Assembly: GCA_024516035.1 (NCBI GenBank) | Contig: CM044955.1 | Coordinates: 13,864,079-13,928,078 of the forward strand | Reading direction: 5' to 3' | Source: Bactericera cockerelli | Lineage: Eukaryota > Arthropoda > Insecta > Hemiptera > Triozidae | DNA: 64,000 nt | Shown: one piece after another, positions 45,301 to 57,300 of the stretch | Layout: each line of letters begins with the position of its first letter | How positions within the stretch are numbered: position 1 is the first letter of the stretch | Translations under genes and position numbers: made by a program | Notes under the pieces: model-generated | The model's database searches: none | Told to the model about the DNA's origin: nothing | Seen by the model: the letters and a program-made list of their open reading frames with translations, nothing else

Positions 45301-48300
45301 AAGTGGGGTTTGACTGCCGGGCCGGTTGGTGGTGTTGGTGTTGTTTCGCCGCAACGGGTTGTTATTGTCGTTGTTGCTTGTGCTGTATGGTGCCAGATGG
45401 GAGTTGGTCTTCTCGTTCCTTCACTAGTGTTTTTCGTGAGTAGGGTGACCATCTTACACACTACCTCCATCCGTTCATGTGCTCTGCTGTCCTTCTTGTT
45501 CTTACTGTATGAGTTGTAATTGCTTTTCCGTGACTCGTACAGGCGGTGGTGGGGCTGGGGATTGTTGTTGCTTTGTAGTATTTGGACTAGGGCTTCCATT
45601 TTCTGTATAATCAACAATTATAAAGATAACATGAGAACAAAAATTATATTGTTTTGTCCAACTAAATATAAGCAGTATAGGCATATTATAAATTGTGAAC
45701 AATGTATTATTTTATAGGTATCTTTTGTGGTGCATAATATTTTGTAAATCTTAGGTATTATACATCTTAAATAATATAAATCTTAACTGTGGTGCATAAT
45801 ATATTGTAAATCTTAGATATTATAAATCTTAATTATTATAAATATTATAAATCTTAACTGTGGTGCATAATATTATAAATCTTAATTAGTGTTTACCTGG
45901 TATATATATATCCATAATTTTTATAAATAAGGTATTGAAAAACATTATTAGCTATACGGTATTTTAAAAATTGTATCAATTACGTACTATGTACTGCAAA
46001 CTCTACCTATAATATAACATTCGGGTTTAGATAACATATAACATAAGATTCAAGTATAATATTCAAGTTTACATAAATATATTTTTTCTATCTCACTGTA
46101 CCTGATTTAAATTAGATACTTCTTAATACGTTTTTTTTTTCTTAGGGATTGTCTGACAATTATCTTTTTTGTAAAAGCTCTTCTTGTCTCGCGAAATACT
46201 TTATTCGCTGGTCCATGCATTCGATCCTTTCGTTAATTCGTATTCACACATTCGTTCTGTCACATGCATACTTTGTGTTCCCGGGCCCTGGGAAGCACTG
46301 GAGAATTTACTGAAACCATTCATTCTAGTTAATAAGGATACATTCATACTTTAGGAAGTGTGTCTGAAGGAAGGTTTAAAATGGGGGAAGTCGTTACTGC
46401 GTTCAAACGTTGACCAGTTTTAGAGTTTCTTTCGGACAAGAAAAGTTCAGATTTATATTCCATGAGCCTAAGGTATGGGTTAGGGTTCCCAGTGTTTGTT
46501 TGTTGTTTCGGGCGCCAGGGCTGTTAGCCCGGTATCGGGGGCCAACCCCGATTATGAACCTGTATATATACTTACCGTTATTCTCTAGAGTTGTCTTCGT
46601 AGAATGGCTTTAATCTTTCTATGTGAACTACATCTTTAAAGTTTTTCTTACTACTAAGTTTGCCTTCAACTTCGTAGTTCACATCTGATACCACTCTTGT
46701 GATTGTCAGTGGCCCGTAGTATTTCGGGTCTAACTTGTCCGTTCGGCCTACTTTTCTTGCCGGGTTGTACAACATAACCTTGTCTTGTACTTTGAACTTG
46801 GTGTCGGATCTTTTCTTGTCGAAATATTGTTTAATCGTTTTTTGTGCTGATTCTAGATTACTCGCGGCTTTTTCTCGCCATTCTTTTATCTTAGTGATTC
46901 TTTTATCTTGTGTTTCTGGGTCAGTGTTGGACAGTGCTACGTCTAAGGGAAGTGTGCCTTGTCGTTGGGGCCTCTTTGTTGAATAATAGCTCCAATTCCA
47001 TAGTCTGATGCGTCGATGACCAATTCTCTTTTCCGGGCAGGATTGAAGTGGCGTAGAACTGGTGCTGTAAGGAGCTTTTCCTTTATGAGTTGGAATTCTT
47101 TTTCGTGCTCCGTTTTCCACTGGAACTTGGCATTCTTCTTCGTGAGTTCCTGTAGGTTTTTGGTTAGTTGTGCGTACTGTGGAATAAACATTCGGTAATA
47201 ATTAGATAGTCCTAACCAACTTCGAACTTGTTTGACTGTTTTTGGTCTGTGGAAGAGCTTAACGCTTCTTAGCTTTTCTTCGTCGGGAGCTATGCCTTCT
47301 GCTGAGACCATATGTCCCAATACTTTGATTAAGTTCTTTCCGAACATACATTTTTCTGGTTTAACTTTTAGATTTACCTCTCTTAATCTCTGAAACACTT
47401 TTCTTAGGCTAATTAGGTGAGATTCAAAATCTGAATCTGCCACTAGCCAGTCGTCTACGTACACTAACACGGTGTTCCATAAGAGTCCTTTGACTGCGTC
47501 GTACATCGCCTTTTGACATATACTAGGGCTAGATTTCAGGCCGAAAGGGAGTACGTTATATTCGTGCAGCGCGTTACTGGTGGCAAAAGCTGTCTTATGT
47601 TTGTCTTCCTCTGCTAATGGAATTTGCCAGAAACAATTTTTCAAATCTAAACACGTGAAAAATTTAGCTCCATTCAGGTGGTTTAAGAAGTCGTCTGTTC
47701 TCGGCATCGGAAATTTGTAGTCGGTTACCTTTTTGTTCAGCAATCTGTAATCAACGCAAAATCTGGGATCCTTGTTAGACTTTTTAACCAATACTACGGG
47801 TGCTGAATATGGGGATTGAGATTCTCTTATGACTCCAGCTGTTAACATTTTGTTGACATGGCTCTCGATTAATTCCCTTTCTTTATGTGCTGTTCTATAT
47901 GGAGGACGCGCCACTGGTATGTCGTCCTCGAGTAAAATTCTGGCCGGGGGTACTCTGGCGTTCCCCGCTGGAATTTCATGTTCTGCGGAAAAAATATCTA
48001 CATACTCGGTTAATAATTTCTTAAGTTGTAATCTTTGTGTCTTATTAAGGTTATCTGCTATGTTGAACTTGATTGTGCTATTCACCTTATTGTTTACACT
48101 TGTATTATGGTCTAGTTCAGATGATACTAACAAAGTATTACTGTATATCCTATTGTTCTGAGTATAGATATCGGCGGTAACCTTGCGATAATCCTGAGTG
48201 TATACTATTTTATTGTTATGATAAATAATGCTGACTTTGTATTTTACTAGAAAGTCTGTGCCAAGGACAATGCAAGGTGTGAAATTTCTGATTACGTAGA

Positions 48301-51300
48301 AATCTTGAATAAGATAGTCTGAATTTTTATCAATGAAAAACTTTAATCTCGCGATACCTGACACGGTCATTTTTTCGTTGTTTGCTGCAATGACTTTCCT
48401 TATATTACAGTTTCGAACATTTTTGGGGTTAACCAAACTTTGATCGATGATTGAAATTGTACTCCCAGAGTCTAGAATAGCCCTGTGAGTGTTGTCGCCT
48501 TCGAATATTTTAATGGTAGTTAGGCCTGTTGGTTTTGGTCCGACCAGGCTGTAGCTGGGGGATTTAAGGTACTTCGTGGCTCGTTTACCCCTCCTTGATG
48601 AGCCACGACCCCGTTTCCCGAACGTTTTGTTGTTTGACCAAAGTTTTTTCTAGTTCTACAAAATCTTGCTAAGTGTCCTATTTTATGACAGTTAAAACAT
48701 GTAGGTCGACCGTCTCCAGTTCGACCATTATCCCTGTACCTGGGTTGAAATGGGCGTTTCTGTGAATAATTCGATTCTAAATTTTTAAGTCTCTCTAGGA
48801 TTTCGTCCTGTCGGTTTTTGTCATAGTTATTTTGTTTATTATGATTTATGAAGTTACATTGATTAAGTTCTACCTCTGTATTTCGAATGTCGACCATTCG
48901 GTTTACCCCGTTTATTTTCTTGATATTGTCTATCACTTGAACTAAAGTGTCGTCACCTCTTAACATGACTGTTTTCAGCATATCTAGGGGTAAGCCATCC
49001 AGTAGAAATTCTTTAATTCTATCGGACGGCATAAGCGGATCTATTTTTGAACATAAGGTTAAAATGTCCTGGATATATGCCATTGTTGGTTCATCGTCTG
49101 TTTTGAATTTCCTACTTTTAAGTTTTATTAATAAAATCCGTTTTTCTATATCTTCTTCGAAAGCTGTTTTGATCAATGTTACTACGTCTTCCCAAGTATG
49201 GTGTTCTTTAATGTTATAATTGTACCAGTCCGACGCAGGTCCCTCGAGGTAACATGGAAGAACTGTTTTTCTAATGTTTCCAACCCACCCGTTTACTTGA
49301 CACGCTAACCTGTATTTTTCAAGAAAATCGCTAATATTTTCACCGAATTTAGCTGAAAATGTAATTGGTTTTAACGTGGGAGTTTTCGGTTTTAAAATTG
49401 GGTCTTGGTGTACTATGTTTTGTGTTACTGGGCATGTTATACTTGCTGGACCTGAACATGACGTACTCTGTTCTGTTAGGTGGCGAGTGTTATCCAGGCT
49501 CACTAGTGGTGCTGTGTTTGATGACTGTGCAGTGGTGGTCGTTGATGTGGGAGTAGTTGTTATGTTTAAAAAAACTTTTTGTATTTAGGGTTTCTCGGTA
49601 GCTTATGTATTTTTGTAAAAGTTCTTTGAATCTGTCTGAAAGTGATTTAAGCAATATCTTCTGTTCTTGCGAACATTCCGGAAATTTACTTATTCGAGAT
49701 TTGTAATGTAAGTATCTCGTCTCGATTTGTCTGTAATTTGTTGATCCGTCAGCGAGTCCTTCAAAGAGTGTATTCAAATTATCTAGTCCCCTTTCTATTC
49801 TTTCTAACTCCGCCTCCAAATTTGGTAGTTGTTCTGGGGCCAACTGGGCGACCTCTTTGTTTTTATTTTTACTGAGCATTCGACGAAGGTCGTCGAGTTT
49901 TTCTGTGCCTTTTAGGGTTTCCCCTCTTAAAGCTAGCTCGTATTGTACCTCTTCCATGGTTAGTGTATAAATATCGAAAATTAGTTTAGCCATTTTAAAT
50001 TATTGTTAATAAAACGAAAAGTCAACAAATTCAGTCTTCTAGTCTATAGGCAGGGGTCACAACGTTATGTCAACAAAAATCTAGTTTGTCTATAAAATCA
50101 CTATGAAAACTAACGTGTACTTACCTAATAGATGAAGGATTCTGGGTTCTGTAATCGGAATAAGGGATAGACGCAATAGGCTTTGTTTCGACTGAACTTG
50201 TGAGGGAGGGCGACCAGGGGCGGGCTGACGTCAAGAGGTGTTCACTAGAGATCGGTGAGCGAGACTCCTCAGAGCGATGGTGTGACTCGGGAGTACTAAC
50301 TGACTTGTCCCTCTTTTCTTAGGTTTATATACGAGTGTTTATCGATGGTACATTCCACATTCCTTGATAGACTTGCTCCTATGATCTGATTATTGTATTA
50401 TCAGATCATATGAGTTATCTTCAGATTAAGTGGTTCATGTGTCATGTTTTGGCAAGGTGTCACTGTTATCTTCCATAGTCTTTATCTGAAGCCTATGGAA
50501 TTTCTTACACTGATGTTATTCGCGGATGGCAGTGTTACTGTCCCTATGACAGTATCTAAAAAATTATGGGAAATAAATACCTACTTTCTTTATTTATTAA
50601 GATGTTTGAATTGCTCATTTGTGTCCTGAAATGACTTTATTTAAAGAACTATGGCTCTTTGCATAGTTGAAATGGAGCTAAAAACTATGTCTATTAAGGC
50701 TGCTTGGTGTTATTTTACTGGGTTTTCCACTAAAACCTGTGGGAGTGTGGGTTGTAGAACCAGGATGGGAAATAATGGTTTAAAGAGCTTGAGGATACTC
50801 TAATAGAACAAACAACTGAGAAAAGAGTTGCATAAGATTTATTTCACTTAAAATTAATATAAAAAAATACTTTCTTTAATTGTACATGTAACTATTTATT
50901 TTTTCTCATGAGGTATTGTGGACCCCTCCAGATATAGGGCAGAAAAAATCCTACACTGCTGGCGATCGAACCCAGGTCACAGTGTGTGCAGGCCTTGTAC
51001 AATGCACTACTCTGTCACAGTTACTACTTATTTCAAACTAAGTCAAATCGAATTAGGTGCTTTAATGGGAGCAGCGACCAGTGATAGAATTATGGGCAAA
51101 ATCAAGGAAAAGAATATTCAAGGAAAAGAAAAAGTCCTATTATTCTGCGCTACCCACTAAAATGTTTCTATAATAACACAAAGAAACACATTTATTTATT
51201 TATTAATAATAAATTAATATTAAAAACATAAAAAATTAAAAAATAAATTAAAACCTTTCCAATGTGGGATTTGAACCCATTAGTAATAGATTAACCATTC

Positions 51301-54300
51301 TTAAATATCAATTTAATTAAAATCGCGCTCTCTAATATTCACTCTAGTAAAAAAGACAAAAGATGCATACATGAACTATCAAATAATAATTCCGTGTCCG
51401 TGGGATAGGTGTTGATACCTAAAATTTAGGTATCATTGATTTAATTGATTTAATAAAAAAGAAAAATTGATTTAATCACAGTGGTGAGAGTATTATATGG
51501 ACGCCCAAATCTAATGTCTAGGCTCCTTTCATGTCCATTGATTCTATTTGGTTTTGACGTCCTGACTTGAGGTAGACAGGACGGTGGTTTTACCCTCCAT
51601 TCGCTGGGAATCATACCAGCTACCCACATTAACCTCACCCAGCCTGGGTAGGGCCGGAATTGCCAGCCTCCCATGTTCGGAGGGAACAGAATTTTCTGTG
51701 CAAAAAGTCTGCTCCTACCGGGAATCGAACTCAGGACTACGGGCAGTAGTCACAACCGTTACGCCATGGAGGCTGGCAAATATCAAATAAAATTAATATA
51801 CATATTTATGGTTTAAAAAAATAGAAGCTCTATCCTCTTTCCTAAATAGATTGACCCTGAACTCTCTCAAGGTTTATATTGTAGAAAAAAGTAAGCATCT
51901 GTTAGTGCAAGACCTAAATTATAATTAGTCATACCAATGTGCATTTTGTGCGTTGATAACAGGCCAAACAAACATTCTGCTTGAATTTCAACCTGGGAGG
52001 ATCACTGTGGGGATTTTCAGTGTGTCATGACTCATTTGTTCTGTTTGTATGAGTAGATATGTAGCTATTGTAAGTACAGGCACTAATCTATTCATTTTGT
52101 ATTAATAATTATTGGGATATGTTTGTTAAAAAAAAAATCAATGTAGGTTAAACATGTGGGTGTTATAACAAACTGTCAATCAGAAATATACGCCCACTTT
52201 ATATTTGATTGTAATTTTTTTAGAATGTTCTCCCACATGTTTGAACTTATTTTACACACAAAATGAGGATCTTATCTTTTCTAAATAGATAAAATCCATT
52301 TACATTAATACATTCACAATCAACAGAACTCCGAAAAGGCTAGACCACATGACTCCCAATTTGGCACAGTGTGTCCTTTTGGTATTTAGGTGGTTTTTTT
52401 AAACTTTTTTAAAAAAATTCCAAATAGCATGCAAGACACGGCGAAAAAAAACGCGCGTCGACAAAGTGCCGGGTTTTATCTAGTTATATGTATAAAATTC
52501 GGAACTAAGAAATAAAAAAATCCTTGTCCACGCCAAGTGATTTTAACCAGAATTTTCCGATCTTGTTAGATCACTTATTAAATCGGCCATTTGAAACCAA
52601 GTCATCAAGACACAAACTAGGGTTCCTGGTTTTAGTAATTGGACATTTTAGGACAAACTGTAAAAAAAAAATCATATCATTCAAATTAAAAAAGTATTTT
52701 GGTACCTACCAAAACTTCTTTTCTGATTTAAACGTCAAATGAAATGTGATAATACATATTTTTTTTGTTTTTTGTTTAACCATTTGCAGTCGAGGAAAAA
52801 AAGAAAAAAAACAAACACCAACCCCAATAGGCATGAATTTTTTCCCCTACTAAAAAATGACTTATTTGTTTGTCTACCTCATTGTATGTAGACTTTGAAA
52901 GAAAAGTTACACTTTAGAGTATGCACTGGTAGTCAAGTGGTTAACGCGCTAGTCTGGTAATCCAGGTAGCATTGGGATCCGTTGGTTTGAATCCCACCCA
53001 GTGCACGAATTTTTCCTCATAAATTTGAGTTTGTGACCACATAACAATAAGACTCTGAGTGTTAGGTGGTAGAAAATGCTTTGAGCATTAACCTCGCCTG
53101 GTGGTTAATGCTCACCTTCCACTAAAGAGTATTATTATTATTGAGCTCTTGAGTATCTTTTTTGTAGGATAAACAGAGTGTTGTATTGTATTCTTGTATT
53201 GTACCTTCTTTCACAGACCTTCCCGACCTCTCTCCCCCATTCCCAACTACGCGGACAGCCCTGATGAGGACGCCAATGATCATTCTCTAGACTCCGGCGA
53301 CTCTAAGGATGGTGCGGCGAACACCAAGTACTCTAATGTAGATCTGGCTGAGGAGTCTACTCTCGCACAACATGGAACTGCAGGTAAACCTTACAAAAAA
53401 TAAGAATATAACTATTTTTTTTTACTTTCGTTATCCTATAGAAAGGAAAGTAATGGAATCACCCCAATTTTTCGATAGTCAGTTTTTCACATTTTTATTT
53501 TATTTTTTATTACGATTACGATGCAAAATTGTGTACTGTATAAAATTTGTTCACAAAAATACTAGCATCAGATTACATGCATAATTAAATAAAACAAAAT
53601 ACAGGGTAGTCAAGTGGTTTACGCACTAGTCTGGTAATCCAGGTAGCGTAGGGATCCGTTGGTTCGAATCCCACCCAGTGCATGAATTTTTCCTCATTAA
53701 TTTGAGTTTATGGCCACATAATAATAAGACTCTGAGGGTTAGGTGGTAGAAAATGCTTTGAGCATTAACCTCGCCTGGTGGTTATATTCTACTAAAGAGG
53801 GTTTTTATTATTATAGGGCAAAATACATAATAGAGAAGATTATACACAGATAATAAAACACAGTTAATAGGTATTTGGTGTTTCCAATCATGTCCCTCTA
53901 TTTTGTGAACTCGGAGTTTAGTATTGAGAGAGAAAAAGAATATTTGGAATGTAATATCAACTTACTAAAACTTTGAACTAAAAAAAAAACCAAATCGTTT
54001 GCAGAAATAATACATCATTTAGCCAGCCTTAATGGCCCGTTGAATACAACGAAAGTTCTGTTACTGTAGTGTCTGTAGTTAAGCAACATCCAGGTTAGGC
54101 CTTGGATGGGTCACCATTCCAAATCTATGCGAGGCTCCAATCAAGCTGTGTGAGGTTAATTTGAGAAGCTGGTTTTGTGAGTTTCCAGGAAATGGAGGGT
54201 ATAACGTATAACCCCTGTTGTGATATGACCGAATGCAGTTAAAAGCGACGATAAACGATAACTTTTAAAGAATAATGCTTTCTTTTTCATTTTAATTCTG

Positions 54301-57300
54301 ATCTAGTAAAGAGCACTTGATACAAAACTTTCTGAAACTAAAACTAGGCTTTGTTGATCAGGAGAAGTAACCTGACGGGGGAACTTGGTGTGTAGACATG
54401 GATTATTGTAGTACATGGTGCTCTGTGGTTGGCTATAAAATATTTTAAGCATTAAAACTATAAAAAGTTTTGACCTGTGAACCAGATGAAGCTTTTGTAC
54501 TATGATTATACCAAATAAAACCTTCAACTGAAGGTATTCTATAATATTTTTTCAAACATTAATCTCGCCTATTAGTTCTTTTCTACCAAAGTGAAGAAAG
54601 AAGAAAGTTATCATATTTGTGTTAATCACTTTTGTGATATCACAACTACTCAAACTCGCTTTACTATATCTACGCTGAAACTGGGACTTGAACCACCGAC
54701 CTCCGACCAGGTTACAAGTATGCCGCCTTATCGATCAAGCCACTGAGGTATAAAAAATATATATAAAAAATTCCCCCCCTTTCTACCCCTCCAGACGCCA
54801 CTGCCCTACCGTCTCTTCCCAGTGGTGGATTGGAACTGGACCAAGCGGACAGTGGTTCGGATCGGTTCACAGTCAAGGAGACGCCCACGGAAGACTTGGC
54901 GCCGAGTTTGGCCGATGATGCACGAAGCACGAGCTCGGGATCGGCTCTGTCACGTGACGTGAGCATGGACACGCTGGCGCACGCAGTGTGCAACCTGGAG
55001 TCGAACCTCAGTACTGTGGCAGCCATGGAGCCCGCCTGGTGTGGACTGCCGCTCAACATATTCGATAGCGTGAGTGCTCCTATCTAAAAAGTTAAAAAAA
55101 GTTATCATATTTGTGTTAATCACTTTCGTGATGTCACAACTACTCTAACTCGCTGTACTAAATCTACGCTGAAACCGGGACTTGAACCACCGACCTCCAG
55201 GTTACAAGTCCGCCGCCTTATCGATCAAGCTACTGAGGTCGGTTGAGTGCTCCTATCTATTACTGTATAAGCTAATCCTCTCACTGATTTTTTTAAGGGG
55301 TAATAATCAGTGGCGTAGCCAGGGGGGAGGTTCCCCCCCTGGCTACGCCCCCCCCCTACGCCACTGGTAATAATAATAATAATAATAATAGGTAATCTAA
55401 CAAGGGCAAAGCATAAATTAGTAAATAATAATAACCTTTAGTGGAAAGTAACCTACCACCTAACTTTCTAAATTGAACCACCGACCTCCGTTACAAGTAA
55501 TAATAATAAATCATTTGTTTTATTTTTCTTTCTTTTTTTGTGTTCAGAGGACCCATCCCATCCCAAGCCATTCTTATTTGGCTTTTAAGATGAGTATTGG
55601 GTGGAAGAGATTGCCACAGGCAATAACCCCGCCCTTTAGGTAGGACATTAACTTCATTCTCTTTTTTTTTCGTTCTTGTATCTTTGCTTAATCTTATTGT
55701 TTCTCTTTATAATTTCATTCTATTTTACTATATGTATATAGTTTTGTTCTACCTAATATAGCTTACTATAATATTAAAAGTGTTAGTGTTCTAAGAATCT
55801 GAAGGAAGATAAGTCCGCTGCCTTATCGATCAAGCTACTGAGGTCGGTTGTTGTTGTTGTTGTTGTTATTATTATTAGTTATTCATTAAACTATTATGTA
55901 TGTTCCAGGGCTACCTGTGTCTGCCCTACGTATCTCTGCCCTACATGGAATTGTTGACGGATCCCAACGTGAGAGGATATGTTGTGGGCGCCACCAATGT
56001 GCTGTTCAAGCAGAAGAAGAACATCGCTGAAGTCTTGGTCGAGGTTTGTTTGTGTTCATGTTAAGAAGAAGAAAAAAATGTAGCTACTGTCTACAAAAGA
56101 ATAGATGTACGTCACTTCTAGCCTAAAAAATTCCTTTAGTAGTGACTGTAGTGAGAAATAGAGCCGGAGTGTCTTACCATGAATTTTAAAACTATATACT
56201 CGTATGTTATTTTTAATAATAATAATAATTTCGCTTTATTTATACTGGCCGATTTGGACTATTAAGTCCCATTATTCCAGCAGTAAGCCCAAGACGTATT
56301 ATTATGTGGTAAAAATCCAAAATGGAAGGATAACTTGTCATATCTCAGCTGGGATTCGAACCCACGACGTATGGAATCTCTGGATTCACAGAGTGACGCC
56401 TATACTACTGAGCTACCGGAACAGACTGATCTGATCTATAAATCCATCTTATATTACAAAATGATTCGTGTGACTGTGTGTGTGTATGTTTAAAACGCTA
56501 TAACTCGAGAACTACAAGTCGGATTGATCTGAAATTTTGCAAGGACATTTTTTATTCGACCCATAACTATTCTGTCCCGGTAGCTCAGTGGTAAAGGCCG
56601 CGCTCTGTGAATCCAAAGATTCCAGAGGTCGTGGGTTCGAAACCCAGCCGGGACAAGACAAGTTATCCTCCCACTTGGGATTTTTACCACATAATAATAC
56701 CACATAATTTTCACAGAAAATTCAACCATAAGGTTGAACAACGTCGAGCCTGCTTGAGCGGGATAAGACAGAGTAAAAGAAGAAGAAGAAGAAAAAGAAT
56801 ACGTCTTGGGCTTAGTGCTGGAATAATGGGACTTAATAGCCCTAATCGGGCAGTATAAATAAGGCAATATTATTATTATTATAAATCCATTTTTATATAA
56901 ATATTTTTGAACTCAATGTGGTCTGATTCGCTTCTCCCGCCAGGTGGACACAGGCAAGATTGAAACCAACAATCTGGAGCTGAAGAAATGCCTCTACCTC
57001 TCCACCGAGGACCTGCGGTTCGCTGATTACATCGTGTGTCATGTGGTGGACGAGAGACACGATGTGTTCCTGGACGATGTGGGCTGGGAGGGGGGGGACG
57101 AGTGGATAAGAACCCAGTTCAAGATCTATATCCTCTCCCTGCTGCGAACCTCTCTCTTACCAGGTACAACCTTTATATTTTTTTTTATTATTATTTATTA
57201 CAATCTAAAATATTAATATTATTATTGCATCAATACACTTATATTCTATTCGCATAAAGTCTACATTATATTGAATAAGACTTCTCACTCATTATTTATT

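Larger units (their letters stand above)
44343..50551 (-). mobile_element. Ty3/gypsy-type LTR retrotransposon, internally deleted
   Basis: The full element is 6209 bp, flanked by GTAT (44339-44342, 50552-50555). It reads on the minus strand: 5' LTR, gag, protease-RT, partial RNase H, integrase C-terminal part, a third frame, 3' LTR. A purine tract (TTGGGGAGG on the minus strand, 44745-44753) abuts the 3' LTR. Sequence after the 5' LTR starts GAACCCAGAATCC; it lacks the TGG of a standard tRNA primer site, so the primer is unclear. It is inserted in AVL9 intron 4, opposite to the gene. The coding part is damaged, so it would need help in trans. Confidence 0.95.

Noticed and set aside
45102..45617. 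Envelope gene of an errantivirus
   Set aside because: No signal peptide, membrane anchor or cleavage motif; composition is low-complexity.
54028..54125. Functional 5S rRNA gene
   Set aside because: Only part of the 5S sequence is present, it is diverged, and it is fused to a retroposon tail also found at 36985.
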